The notes under the pieces are model-generated. The model was not told where the DNA came from, made no database searches, and was given only the letters and a program-made list of their open reading frames with translations. Source: Euleptes europaea (lineage: Eukaryota > Chordata > Lepidosauria > Squamata > Sphaerodactylidae). From it: 64,000 nt of DNA. Each line of letters begins with the position of its first letter. The first letter of the stretch is position 1. Both the position numbers and the translations under genes were made by a program. Below are positions 1 to 13,700 of this stretch, piece after piece. The stretch is taken from positions 77,871,326 to 77,935,325 of the forward strand of contig NC_079322.1 of assembly GCF_029931775.1 (NCBI RefSeq), read 5' to 3'.

Positions 1-221
1 ATAGTTCTCCGTTTTATCCTCGCAACATCCCTGTGAGGTCGGTTAGGCCGAGAGAGTACGACCAGCCCACGGTCACCCTGTTCAGCATGTATATCAGGGC
101 AATCCAGTGAGCTTTGTGTCTGAGCAGGAATCTGAACCCAGGTGTGAGTCCAACACACTAACCGCCGTGCAGCACTTATTTATATATTTTTTGTAAAATA
201 TTAATTAGCCACCTTTCCAAC
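1..221 (+). repeat. Interspersed-repeat fragment in KLHL18 intron
   Basis: Short stretch (CTGTGAGGT, GGTCACCC, AACCCAGG) of a kind also seen near 24.9 kb; probably a retroposon 3' end. Confidence 0.35.
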
Positions 222-530
222 ATGGTGTAGTGGTTAAGAGTGATGGTTTGGAGCAGTGGAGTCTGATCTGGAGAACCGGGTTTGATTCCTCCACTCCTCC
301 ACATGAGCAGTGGAGGCTAATCTGGTGAACTGGATTTGTTTCCCCGCTTCTCTACATGAAGCCAGCTGGGTGACCTTGGGCTAGTTACAGCTCTCTTAGA
401 GCTCTCTCGGCCCCACCTGCCTCACAGGGTGTCTGTTGTGGGGAGGGAAAGGGAAAGAGATTTTAAGCTGGTTTGATTCTTCCTTAAGTGGTAGAGAAAG
501 TTGGCATATGAAAACCAACTCTTCTTATGG
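222..530 (+). mobile_element. tRNA-derived SINE, family A
   Basis: Head GTGTAGTGGTTAAGAG (A-box-like), GGTTTGATTCC (B-box-like), tail TGAAAACCAACTCTTCTT. Confidence 0.8.
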
Positions 531-1159
531 AACTCAAGGCAGCTTGTGATGTAGATAAAATACATAAAATAGAATGCGTAAAATACATCAAGAAATTAAC
601 TTGAGTTGTTATCCCACCAAATGAATTATGAACGTTAAAGCAGGACCTCCAGTGACAGGACAGAGATTAGTGATGCACCGTAAGCCTCTCTGGATTAATG
701 AAGCGACTTAATGTCTGACCTGGCTTTTGGGTTTCCCTGACCCCAGAAGCTCAGGGTGGGTTTCTTCTTCTGATTAGCCGAGGACCGTTCCTGATGGTAT
801 CCTCCAGATAGAAACAGCGAGGATCCCTTTGTCAAGAAATACTCCAGAACAATACCTGAACATCTGTTTGGAATTCCATTATGACTTTTCTAGAACAAAC
901 ATTTAGGCCCTGACGGGTGGGGGGAACCTCTTTAGCTGCACATTTGATTTATTTCACTGCTGATAGTTTGCACTGCAGTGTTACCTGAATAGCCGATTAT
1001 GTAAGTAACAAATTAGAAAAATGTTCTTGCAAATAAAGTAACGTAAATGGAAAACAGCCACCACCCCTGTAGCGTGGGGCCATCCTTTCTGGCAGTGTCC
1101 CTAAATGGAGAGCGCTGCGGGGCGGGTTCAAGAACTTGTGGCCCGTCAGGGTATAGGAA
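531..1159. other. KLHL18 intron, nothing recognised
   Basis: No exon, RNA gene or clear repeat seen. Confidence 0.4.
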
Positions 1160-1845
1160 CTGCCCTTGTAAATCTATGGTGAGACCACACTTGGAATACT
1201 GTGTACAGTCCTGGTCACCACATCTTAGAAAGGATATTGCAGAGCTTGAGAAGGTGCAGAAAAGAGCAACCAAAATGATCAGGGGGCTAGAGCAACTGCC
1301 CTGTGAGGAGCGGTTGAAACAGTTAGGGCTGTTTAGCTTGGAAAGAAGGCGGTTAAGACATGATAGAGGTCTATAAAATTATGCATGGTTTGGAGAGAGT
1401 GGACAGGGAGAAGCTTTTCTCCTTCTCATAATACTAGAACACGGGGTCATCAGCTGAAGCTGGTGAGAGATTCAAAACTGATCAAAGGAAGTATTTCTTC
1501 ACACAATGCATAGTTAAATTGTGGAACTCCCTGCCCCAGGGTGTGGTGATGGCTGCCAACTTGGAAGGCTTTCAGAGGGGAGTGGACATGTTCATGGAGG
1601 AGAGGGCTATCCATGGCTACTGTCAAAATGAATACTAGTCATGATGCATACCTATTCTCTCCAGGATCAGGGGAGCATGCCAAATATATTAGGTGCTGTG
1701 GAACACAGGCAGGATAATGTTGCTGCAGTCATCTTGTTTGAGGGCTTCTTAGAGGCACCGGGTTGGCAACTGTGTGAAGAGACTGCTGGACTTGATGGAC
1801 CTTGGTCTGACCCAGCAGGGCCTTTCTTATGGAACACCCCCGCCC
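1160..1845 (+). mobile_element. CR1/L2-like LINE 3' end
   Basis: Encodes remnants of the RT C-terminus ([28 protein letters not shown]) and ends in the GGACTTGATGGACC / CCAGCAGGGC motif typical of these LINE tails. Confidence 0.7.
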
Positions 1846-2971
1846 CTCGGGAGTTGCCATTTCATCCATTTTCTGTAAAATCGATCCCATTCTGCTCAAG
1901 TTCCGAGAAGATGTGGTAAGGATTGAGGCCCTTTCCTGAGAAAGCACATCTGGGACAGAGATAGGAGTCTAGAAGCCAAATGCCAGATAAGGCTGGGGTT
2001 TTATAGCTTTTGCTCCAATTTCATTGGCAAGTGGTTTGGCTGAAGCCTGTGGAATGTTGTCCCGTCAGCTGCATCAGATGCAAAAGCAGGTGCTCGTGTT
2101 TGTCCATCAGAAAAGTCTGCAGTGTTGCAAAAGGCCCGTCCTTCCCACGCGTTCAAGTAAACCGGTTTACTCCCGATCTCCAGTAAACAGGAAGGAAAAA
2201 AATGAGGTTGCTGCAAGCTGTTGATTTTAAACTCAATAGACAGAACTGTTGGACACACAAACAACATCCATGGACATCTGTAAAGTGAGGCAGGTCTCCC
2301 CTTGTCTAGATCCTCAGTTTCCTAGCTCCACAATTACAGTTTCGGGTCTTCTCGGAGGAAGGGTAGGAGACACCAAAGAAAAAGGCAGACCTGGATTAAC
2401 TGAGGCCGACTAGCCTAAAGCCAGTCTGCGAGTTACGTTTAGACTCTATGAACTTGTGACCTAATTCTCAGAAGCAACAGACCCGGAAGTGCGTGGGCTG
2501 GAGAATTCATGTGACTGTTCCCCTCTTTAAAACAAACTATTAAAAAAAAAAAACCATGTGAATAAAACATTGCCTGTCAGTGAGAAGAGCAAGCATAATT
2601 CTCCCTAACACGTTTCTTGAAAAAGTTGATTTTGCCTGCCTTTTTCCTGTGCAGAGTTAGTTTCCTACATGCAATGAAGGAGATTTAAATCTAGAACTCC
2701 TTCAAATGAGCCTTCTGTTGCAGTGATCTATTCCATGCGTAGGTTTGCCGCCACCTTCTCCTTTAATTCGTGGGAACTGCAATGTCTACTGTCAGTCGGA
2801 ATCCAGCCTTCTGTCCGCTGCTCCCTACCAGCCTATAGGGTTTTTCTCTTACCCCTTCCAGAAGAATCCCTAACTACTAAGTAGTCCTCTGTTTGGCTTT
2901 ATTCAGTGGTGTTGGCATTTATTCTGGGTTGTTGTTGTTGGTCTTCATGATGATTTACAGGCTAAAGGCAT
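1846..2971. other. KLHL18 intron, nothing recognised
   Basis: Only short ORFs on both strands, none with a known domain. Confidence 0.4.
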
Positions 2972-3600
2972 CTTAGAATCACAGAATCATAGAGTTGGGC
3001 CAGACAGGCCATCTAGTCCAACCCCCTGCTCAATGCAGGATCAGCTTAGAGCATCCCTGACAAGTGTTCGTCCAGCCTCTGCTCAAAGACTACCAGAGAG
3101 GGGGAGCTCACCACCTCCCTAGGCAGCCCATGCCACTGCTGAACTACTCTTACTGTAATTTTTCCCCTAATATCCAGCTGGTACCTTTCCTCCTGCAAGT
3201 TAAACCCATTATTGCGAGTCCTATCCTCTGCTGCCAACAGGAACAGCTCCCTGCCCTCCTCTAAGTGACAGCCCTTCAAATACTTCAAGAGAGCAATCCT
3301 GTTCCCCCTCAACATCCTCCAGACTCAACATTCCCAATTCCCTCAGCCTTTCCTCTTAGGGCTTAGTCTCCAGGCCCCTGATCATCCTCATTGCTCTCCT
3401 CTACATCCACTCCATTCTGTCCACATCCTTTTTGAAGTGAGGCCTCCAGAACTGCACTCAGGTGCGACCTGACCAATATGGTGTACAGCAGAACTACGAC
3501 ATCTTGCGATTCGGACGTTATGCCTCTTGATACACCCCACGGAAACATCTTATTTGTGACTGAAAGACAGGCTTTCCCTGATGGCACCATCATCTCCCAA
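2972..3600 (-). mobile_element. CR1 LINE 3' fragment
   Basis: Reverse-strand translation includes LKYLKGCHLEEGRELF and LPREVVSSPSL, the CR1 ORF2 C-terminus. The outer end has TTCTATGATTCTGTGATTC-like CR1 terminal repeats. Confidence 0.8.
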
Positions 3601-3629
3601 ATGCAGCGCTTTGGCTTCTCCCTTGGAAT

Positions 3630-4200
3630 GGATTCCGATCATTCACATGTACAGGAGAAAGCAAAAAGGGTACGAATACAAAAGCCTTTATTGGCGTTAA
3701 AAGGGAAATCATACAGTGAAGTTTAAAGTAAAATCATAGTATAAGGGCATGCAGATATCATACGGTAAAATTTAGAATTAAATCATTTTATAAGAACATG
3801 CAAATCCACCTAAATTGGTTACTTGGTTATTCAGTCCCGACTTAACCGTTATATGGTGCAGAGTAACAATCACATTCTCTAATTACGAGCTGAAGAAACC
3901 TTGCCCCTGAGTTAATAATAATTGGATAATAATAATTGTGCTGTCAAAAAGAGGGACACCTTAGATTTAGTAGGTAACCATGCCCTATCAGCAAGTAACG
4001 GGTCTGTGAGTTTAGATCGGCCACTATCGTAGAGCGAACCCTTAAGGAGGATACGGGAAACTGTTTCTATGTCGTCCTCCCCACATGGGCAAAGCGAAAA
4101 CGGTGTATTCAGGAGCACTATCCTGGAATTAAATGGAGTATTGGGAAGGAGATGGGATACTGGAAGCTGGCGTCTTGAGTAAGTCCTTAGTCTGGTCATT
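3630..4200 (-). mobile_element. Non-LTR retrotransposon C-terminal fragment
   Basis: Reverse strand reads NTPFSLCPCGEDDIETVS, resembling the CPC(x)n E.E cysteine motif at the end of other LINE remnants here (34.4 and 38.3 kb). Clade not determined. Confidence 0.5.
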
Positions 4201-4242
4201 CAATTTCTGTGCTGTCTGTTTGTTTGGGCATCGTCCTTAAAG

Positions 4243-4441
4243 GCTCCACCCAAAGAACAGCCTGGGGGTGCGCCAGTTTGCTGAGACCATGATGTGTGCC
4301 GTTCTCTACGATGATGCCAACAGCTTCATTCACCAGCGCTTTGTGGAAGTGTCCATGTCCGAGGAGTTCCTGGCCCTCCCCTTCGAAGACGTCTTGGAAC
4401 TGGTGTCCAGCGACGAGCTCAACATTAAGCTCGAGGAGCAG
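4243..4441 (+). CDS. KLHL18: KLHL18 exon (BACK region start)
   Basis: This is the first exon in the window. It starts with the last base of a split codon and then reads [12 protein letters not shown]. The acceptor is ttaaag and the donor is gtatgc. A LINE remnant ends just upstream. Confidence 0.93.
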
Positions 4442-7400
4442 GTATGCGCCGGTGGGACCAGAGGCGCTTCTCGCCATCTGGTCAATTTTCATTTTTCGAA
4501 ATCATAGAATCATAGAGTTGGAAGAGACCACCAGGGTCATCTAGTCGTCCCCCCCCCCGAACAATGCAGGAATTTCACAACTACCTTCCCCCACACACAC
4601 ACACCCCCAGTGACCCCTACTCCATGCCCAGAAGATGGCTAAGATGCCCTCTCTCTCATCATCTGCCTAAGATCATAGAATTAGCATTGCTGACAAATGG
4701 CCAGGTAGCCTCTGCTTAAAAACCTCCAGGGAAGGAGAGCTTACCGCCTCCCGAGGAAGCCTGTTCCACTGAGGAACCGCTCTAACTGTTAGAAAATTCT
4801 TCCTAATGTCTAGACGGAAACTCTTTTGATTTAATTTCAACCAGTTGGTTCTGGTTCGACCTTCTGGGGCAACAGAAAACAATTCGGCACCCTCCTCTCT
4901 ATGACAGCCCTTCAAGTACTTGACGATGGTTCTCATGTCCCCTCTCAGTCTTCTCCTCTTCAGGCTAAACATACCCAGCTCCTTCAACCTTTCCTCATAG
5001 GACAGTGTTGAAATGTTGAAGGCACACTATATGTTGAAAGCGTCGTCACTGGAGGGTGGGCGTGAGGTCTGAAGGGACGGCAATACTGGAGGGGTGTGTG
5101 TGCCCAGCTGGCTGGACTCGTCCGTCATTTCCTGTCTTGCACCAGATTCCTCCTGAGCGCCCCCCACCCCCCGCCTCTCTCCCGGCAGGTCTTTGAAGCT
5201 GCCCTGGCCTGGGTGAGATACAACCGGGAGCAGCGGGAGGCATGTTTGCCAGAGCTCCTCTCCAGAATCCGCCTGCCTCTTTGTCGGCCGCAGTTCCTCA
5301 CCGACCGCGTCTGGCAGGATGACCTGGTCCGCTCTTGCCACAAGTGCAGGTGGGTGCCGGGGGGGGGGGGCTTGTTGGCAGGGGCGGGGAGCGTTCTGGC
5401 TAGGGAACACGCAGGCAGCGGCTGGGCACAAAGCCCCCCAAACTTGAACTCCTTTCTCCACTATGCAGGCAAAACAGAGAGGGAGTTTTCCTCCAGATGA
5501 CCCTGCCAATGCAGACGGTGGAAGTAAGAGCCTTGTTGTAATTCTCTCTCTCTCTTCTTCTCTGTCCCTTAAGTCCAGGCATGGCCGTCCTCGGGAGGTG
5601 CAGCTGCCGAGCCAGAAAGCCCTCAGTGGCTTGAGCCCTGCCTCCCTTAGAGCCAGTGTGGTGTAGTGGTTAAGAGCTGTGGTTTGGAGTGGCGGACTCT
5701 AATCTGGGGGACCAGGTTTGATTCCTCACTCCTCCACATGAGCGGTGGACTCTAATCTGGAGAACTGGGTTCAATTCCCCCACTCCTCCACATGAGCATT
5801 GGAGGCTAATCTGGGGAATGGAATTTGATTCCCCACCTCCTACACATGAGCGGTGGACTCTAATCTGGGGAACTGGATTTGATACCTCCACTCCACCACA
5901 TGAGCGATGGACTCTAATCTGGAGAACCACTCCTCCACATGAAGCCTGCAGGGTGACCTTGGGTCAGTCACAGTTCTCTCTGAACTCTCTCAGCCCCACC
6001 TACCTCACAGGGTGTCTGTTGTAGGGAGGGGAAGGTAAGGTGATTGTAAGCCGGTTTTGAGTCTCCTTTAAGTGGTAGAGAAAGTTGGCATATAAAAACC
6101 AAGTCTTCTTGTTCTTCTCCCTTAGAGTTGGCCCCCATCGACGTCTTTCTCAGTGCGCAAGAGATTCATGCACAGAAATATTGTAGAATGCCGGCATGTC
6201 CCATGTCAGACCTGGGTTGTTGTTTTTTTGTGTTTTTAAATACTTCTTCCTCTGTGTAGTGAAGCTACCATGTGTAGCAAATGAGGACATCAGAGAGAGG
6301 TTTAGCCCTAGTCCTGGTGTCGACTGGGTACAGGATGCTTGAGCTGTGGCTCAGTGGTAAAGCATCTGCTTGGCATGCAGAAGGTCCCAGGTTCAGTCCC
6401 CGGCATCGCCAGTTAAAGGGACTAACTAGGCAGGTAGGTGAGATCCTGAGACCTCTCTGCCTGAGACCCTGGAGAGCTGCTGCTGGTCTGAGTAGACAGT
6501 ACTGACTTTGATGGACCAAGGGTCTGATTCAGTATAAGGCAGCTTCATGTGTACCAGAGGGGAGGGGCTGTGGCTCAGTGATAGAGCATCTGCTTGGCAT
6601 GCAGAAGGTCCCAGGGTCAATCCCTGGCATCTCCAGTTAAAGGGACCAGGCAGTACGTGATGTGAAAGACCTCTGCCTGAGACCCTGGAGAGCCTCTGCT
6701 GATCTGAGTAGACAATACTGACCTTGATGGACCGAGGAGCTGGTTCAGTATAAGGCAGCTTCATGCATTCATGTGTACCTTGGGAGCATTCTCTCACATG
6801 TGCACACTTGTGCAGCCTGAAGCCACACAGCCCAGAATCCTGCCCCTTTTATCTCCCATCTAATTCGGCAAAATGTGAAGAGGCTCTGTCTCTTAAAAGA
6901 TCAGCAAAGGAACATGTTTTCTGCACCTTCCGCTTTTCCAGGAAACTCTTTGCCATTAACCTAGTCTGGAGATGGGAGAATGTTTTGTTTAAGCAAACAC
7001 TGACTGGGTGGAATGGGTATCGTGCTCTGTTAACTCTAGGATTCTTTTCTCTGGCGCTTCTAATTTGCAGAGAGCTTACTTGTTCTTGCGAGGTAGGTCA
7101 CTGTAATACCCATTTTATGTAAGACAAAACTGAGGCGCGCAGTATGCCTTGCTCCTTATTGTAAATGTGAGCCCACCGCAGCTGTGTGCCATGTATTCTG
7201 CTTTTTATTCTGTTTTCCACTTTCTCTGTCCCCTGATCGCTAGAGGTGATCAGGAAGCTGGCTTTACAGGGCTGGCATTGGCTACTTCTGGTTGTGTGGT
7301 ATCGCTACTTAAAATTCTGCTAAAACCCAAAACATTTGGATGGAACTGCATATTTTGTGTAACCAGCGTGGTGTAGTCTGATCTAGAGAACTGGGTTTGA

Positions 7401-7689
7401 TTCCCCACTCCTCCACATGAGCGGCAGAGGTTAATCTGGTGAACTGGATTTGTTTCCCCACTCCTACCCATGAAGCCAGCTGGATGACCTTGGGCAAGTC
7501 ACTGCTCTCTCAGCCCCACCTACCTCACAGAGTGTCTGTTGTGGGGAAGGGAAGGTGATTGTAAGCCGGTTTGAGTCTGCCTTAAGTGGTAGAGAAAGTC
7601 GGCATATAAAAACCAGCTCCTACTCCTCCTCTTCTTCCTCTTCTTCTTCTTCCTCTTCTTCTTCCTCCTCTTCTTCTTCTCCCTCCTCT

Positions 7690-7725
<36 letters not shown>

Positions 7726-10700
7726 CCCACCCCCCTTTTTGTTAAGTGTGGCTCAGAATATGAGAGATTCCTGTGGATCACTTGAAGCTGTGCCCTCTGG
7801 ATATTTATTTCTTTATTTATTTGTATTCCTGGCCAAAACTGGGCTCAGAGTGGCTAACAGTCTTATATGTAACTACATCATTTCATATTGCACTTGGCCC
7901 CCTAACACCCCCTCTCCATTTAATAAGATTTTTTTTCCAATCACCGTCTATGTATTTTCAAACTTAATTTTATAGCCAGACGGACTAGAAACATGGGTGA
8001 TTTTGAGATGACGGTCTGAAGGTGCTGAATTGCCTTCCAGGGCAGCGGTGGAGCTGGGGTGGTGGTGTGGGGAGTCATCCATTACGAGCCTCATATTGCT
8101 GGCATGAGAAACTGGAATGGGGGAGGGGGAGCCACTGATAGTCAGAACTGGGCTGACTTTTGATTGTCCAAAGCGATGGAAAAGGGAAGGTGGGCGGCTT
8201 GGGCAGTGGGGCATTTGCCTCCCCAGCCCCATGGCTTGGTTGAAGTGAAAATTGCCCGTCTCCCTTTGTATTCAGAGCACAGCTGTCTGCATCCTGTCCT
8301 TTTTTTCCTTCTGCGCCATTCTCTGCCTAAGCACTGGACTCACTAGACTGTCCACTGAGAGTCAATGTGATGTAGTGGTTAAGAGCTGTGGTCTGGAGCA
8401 GTGGACTCTGACCTGGAGAACCGGGTTTGATTCCCCACTCCTCCACATGAAGCCAGCTGGGTGACCTTGGGCCAGTCACAGCTCTCTTAGAGCTCTCTCA
8501 GCCCCACCTCCCTCACAGGGTGTCTATTGTGGGGAGGGGAAGGGGATTGTAAGCCTGTATGAGTCTCCCTTAAGTGGCAGAGAAAGTCAGCATATAAAAA
8601 CCAACTCTTCTCTCTTTTTTTTGTTGCTTCGTCTTCGATCGCAGGGACCTCGTGGATGAAGCGAGAGACTACCACCTCATGCCAGAGCGCCGGCCACGCC
8701 TCCCCGCCTTCAAAACCCGCCCCCGCTGCTGCACCTCCACCACTGACCTGATCTATGCCGTCGGAGGCCTCAACTCGGCAGGTATCTTTCAACGGCACGG
8801 ACGGCTGGGGGAGGGGTTGGAGGGAGAGGCCCGTCGCTGGCTGCCAGCCAGGATGAGTCAAGGGAGCCTCCATACCCAGAGGCAGTATAGCTGTGAATGC
8901 CAGTGCCAGGAGTCCATGTCGGGGGAAGGCCTCGGCCTCTGGACCCTGTTTGTTGGCTCTCCAGTGCGACTCGTTGAAACAGGATGTTGGATTAGATGGA
9001 CCACTGGTCTGATCCAGCAGGTCTCCTCTGACGTCAGTTCTCTTCCCCCCCCCCCAAAAAAAAACCAGGCTTGTATGCCAGAAATTCATGCAAAATAGTC
9101 TGTTTGGAGGTATCTGAACTTGGAGATATCTGAGCTGTTGTGACTTTTCCCATGTACCCCTGGGAGTTGTGTTCTAGTGCGGGTGCTCAGAACTTTAAGA
9201 CTGGTGGACATGAGTTGGGGGCAGGGGGTTGGAATGAGAAATAGCATGAGTTCATTGGCCTAACTGAAAACCTCACCCTCCACAGAGCAGTTCATAGAAT
9301 AGAATCATAGAGTTGGAAGGGACCACCAGGGTCATCTAGTCCAATACCCTGCACAATGCAGGAAATTCACAACTACCTCCCCCACCCACCCCGAGGGACC
9401 CCTACTCCATGCCCAGAAGATGGCCAAGATGCCCTCACTCTCATCATCTGCTTAAGGTCATAGAATCAGCATTGCTGAGTTGTTGAGTATTTTAGGAGCA
9501 AGGCCACATAGGCCAGCTTGAACAGAGGGTTGCTCCAAACCCTGTTATCTTCATAAATAGTATTTTTAAGGGAAGAGAATGTTGCAAGTCTGGGAAAGAT
9601 CTCCGTTTGAGGCCCTGGCTGCTAGTGTTCGAAATGGGCAGTCCTCAATGAGTTGGGCCCATGATCCAGCTTGGCAGAAGGGAGCTTTGCGTGTTCCACA
9701 TCCGTTGCCTGTGAAATCCGTGCCTGGCTTTGCCAGTTGCAGCTCTGCTCACCATTCAGCTGTCGAGAGCAGAAGTCGCTCCCTGCTGCTTCGCTCAGGG
9801 TCTCAGTGGGAGGGCGGGCTTGGGAGGATAATCGCTCAGCGGGTCTTAATTTCCCCCTGCTTGTCCAAAAAAACAAATGTTTGCATCTCTGCCCAGAATT
9901 CCTGGGCCAGAGGCAGAATTAAAAAAACGATGGCTGGTTTGGGAACCCTATTCTTTATATCCTACTGCTTGATTTTCATGCTGAGGGCAGCTCGCAAAAT
10001 ATACTTTGCATGGAAAAATTCCGAGACAGAATGATTCCAACAGCTGTACGAATCCCAAACACACCGTGCAAAACTGAGAAGCAGTACTGATAACTCCTCC
10101 CTGTACTGGTTGCTGGAGAGGGGCTGTGGCTCAGTGGTAGACACCTGTTTGGCATGCAGAAGGTCCCAGGTTCAGTCCCCGGTATCTCCAGTTAAAGAGA
10201 CTAGGCAAGTAGGTGATGTGAAAGACCGCCTGCCTGAGACCCTGGAGAGCCGCTGCCGGTCTGAGTAGACAATACTGACTTTGATGGACCAAGGGTCTGA
10301 TTCAGTAGAAGGCAGCTTCATGTGTTCATGTGTTCATATCTGAATCTGCCAGACAGCAGTAATACAGTAATATGATAATACAGGTCGAGTATCCCTTATC
10401 CGGACTGCTTGGGACCAGAAGTGGTCCGTATTTCAGATTTCTCTGTACGTTGAAATATTTTGGAATTTTTGCATATACATAATGAGATATCTTGGGAATG
10501 GGACCCAAATTCATTACACTTTACTCCCATAGCCTGAATGTCATATTAAACAATATTTTTTAATGATGGTGTGTACGTTGAACCATCAGAAAGCAAAGGT
10601 GTAACGATCTCACCGGAATACCTGTACCAGCTGTTAAACAACAAACTAACAACTGCAGGCGTTCAGTCTCTACCTACGACACAGAGTACACTGCGTTTTA

Positions 10701-13700
10701 TTTTTGTAGGTGAGAGGAAAGTTTGAAAGCAGGCAGCACGGATCTGCCTGCATGCTGGCTTGAAGGGCCCGGTTTTCGGATCAGTCTGGATATGGGATGT
10801 CTGGAGAAGGGATACTCTACCTGTATTGCTATATTTTTCTAAATAATTAGAGCAGCTAAATGTGAAATTACACCCAAATCGTCTAGATGATTAAGGTTGC
10901 AAATTGTCCACATGAAGTGGGTGAAGGGAGGCCAGTAGCCGAGCCCCCCGGCCCGAGGAAGTTTCCTGAGAGTGAATGAGCCTTTTCTTGTAATTGTCAC
11001 ACTTTAAAATGTGAGCAGCAAATTTCTATGCAGGTGATTCGCTGAATGTGGTGGAAGTCTTCGACCCCATGGCCAATCAGTGGGCCCAGTGCCAGCCCAT
11101 GACGACTGCTCGGAGCCGGGTGGGGGTCGCTGTGCTGAACGGGCTCCTGTATGCCATCGGCGGGTACGACGGGCAATTGCGGCTGAGCACCGTGGAAGTT
11201 TACAACTCAGAATCCGATTCGTGGTCCAAAGTGGGGAGCATGAACAGCAAACGAAGGTGTGTGGCGGGAGGAGATTCTTTGCATGTCTGACATACGAAAG
11301 GGAAGGCAGAAACTTGTAGGGATCTTTTGAGAGCCAGCGTGGGGTAGTGCTTAAGAGCAGTGGTTTGGAGCAGTAGACTTTAATCTGGAGAACCGGGGTT
11401 GATTCCCCACTCCTCCACATGAGTGGCGGACGCTAATCTGGTGAACCGGGTTTGATTCCCCACTCCTCCACATGAGTGGCAGACGCTAATCTGGTGAACC
11501 GGGTTTGATTCCCCACTTCTCCACATGAGCGGTGGACTCTAATTTGGAGAACAGGGTTTGATTCCCCACTCCTCCACATGAGCGCCAGACTCTAATCTGG
11601 AGAACCAGGTTTGATTCCCCACTCGTCCACATGAGCGGCGGATGCTAATCTGGTGAACTGGGTTGGCTTCCCCACTCCTACACATGAAGCCAGCTGGGTG
11701 ACCTTTGGCTAGTCACGGCTCTCAGAGCTCTCTCAGCCCCACCTACCTCACAGGGTGTCTGTTGTGGGGAGGGGAAGGGAAGGTGATTGTAAGCCGGTTT
11801 TATTCTCCCTTAAGTGGTAGAGAAAGTCGGCATATAAAAACCAACTCTTCTTCTTCTCTTTTGGAAACTTGTGCCAAGCTTCTAAAGGTTGTGGGGGAGG
11901 GAAGCACTTGGGAGCAGAATAAATTTCAGCAAAGGAAATATGTCGCCATTTTCTTGGCTTATTGAGGAAATTCTGATTCTAAGCCTGCTTTCAAGTTCCA
12001 CTTTAGCCATACTGAATTATTTTACCTAATTGGGTGATTAGTCGCATGGAAATATGGTCTCTTTAACTGAAGCACAGGGCAATTAATTCTTTACTAATGG
12101 GTCTGTGTTAAGCTGGGAGGAATCTGCTCTGAACAGCATAGTATGTTTTTTTCTGGAATTCTGACATCTTAAACCAGCAAAACACACACAGGTGCAAGTT
12201 ATTTAACTTCATTAAACGTCTCTAACTTTTTTTTTATTAAGCAAGAAATTAACAGATGTGTTAACATGAGAATTGTACAAATAGGACTAGAAAATACGAA
12301 CAATAAATTTCAGATAACATCTTATAAAACTGTTCACACTCATAATGGATAGAGAAACCTACTAAATAAAACAGTAAAATTCCAAAGTGAGATAAATGAG
12401 GCAAATTGTATAAATCAGCATAGAGATCTCAGCACAGTTTCCGGAGTTCTTCTCTGAGCTCCCATTCCCAGACATTGGATTAAATTCCCATACTTATAGA
12501 AGTATGTTGCAAAGAAGAAAGGATGAAGTCTTTATCAAAAACGTACAGATTTCTCTTTATTTTTACTGCTATGTCTTTCTGTCCGTAAAACAAAGTAATT
12601 CGAACCATGAACAAGGCTGAAGTTGGTTCCCTCCCAGTTCCCTTATTCCCAAATCCAACCACAAATATTGACAATAACATTGAAAAGCTCCACACCCCAA
12701 AATAAGCTTTGGATCACCGCATGCAGCTGTTCACGCAGCTGTTGCTGTTCCTTATTCAGATCGTCTTCCCGTTATAATCCTAGGAGAAAACGGTCATATA
12801 ACCTCAAAATGCTTCCAGCTTTTCTGGCAGGCAGAGTGGGGAGAGAGAGCAAAGAGGCCTAAGGGATAAGCTGATCCCAGGGGTCTCAAACCACCAGCCC
12901 TGAGAGGCCTCATAAATGCACGCTCACCAATCACCCGAGACAACTTAATGTAAGGTTGTTGGTTTTTTTATCCCTGGCTCGTTTCAGTGCCATGGGGACA
13001 GTGGTGCTGGACGGGCAGATTTACGTGTGCGGCGGGTACGACGGCACCTCGTCCCTCAACTCTGTCGAAGCCTATTCGCCCGAAACAGACAGGTGAGTCT
13101 TTTCAAACATTCCTGCCACCATCACCTACCCCCCCTTTTGAAAGATTTTTATTTCCTTTCAATAAAAATAAAAACAGAATTAGAAAATAGAAAAATACAG
13201 AAAAATAGAATACAATACGTAAAAAAGTTTCTGGGTGGTCATACATTTAATTTGATAAAATTACAATAATTTTTCTATCTCACTTGTAAACTATGCTATG
13301 CCAAGTTTCTAGCCTCTTAATAATAAATCCTTAGTTTTTTCTTGCTAGTTCATTTTCTATATTGTCAATATTTTAACAGTAACTCAATAATACTTGCCCT
13401 AACTGCATATTTTACTAATTTTAACACTAGTGCTAACTTATTTTTAAATTAATATCTCTAGAATAAAATTATATCCTACCACACTCAATTATGCAGCATT
13501 TTATGAGTCGTATGAATAATAAAGCTTCCACTTACTTTGGAACTCTTCACTGGGTCTCTTATCCCTTTGATTTGTCAGCCTCGCCATCACTGTATACTCT
13601 GCTAATTTATCCTTCCATTCTTCTACATCTGGACAGTCTTCTGTCTTCCACTTTGTGGCCAGCTCCGCTCTTGCTGCCGTGGTTGTATATCTGTACAACT

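Noticed and set aside
5027-5509. 160-codon antisense ORF over a KLHL18 exon
   Set aside because: Shadow frame of the conserved exon 5189-5349.
6333-6560. Functional tRNA gene
   Set aside because: A and B boxes belong to a SINE with a long unrelated body and retroposon tail; the same unit recurs several times.
7555-7785. Polyserine ORF
   Set aside because: Translation of a CTT/CTC microsatellite at a SINE tail.
9579-10034. 151-codon ORF in a KLHL18 intron
   Set aside because: No recognisable domain, no splice context, intronic position.
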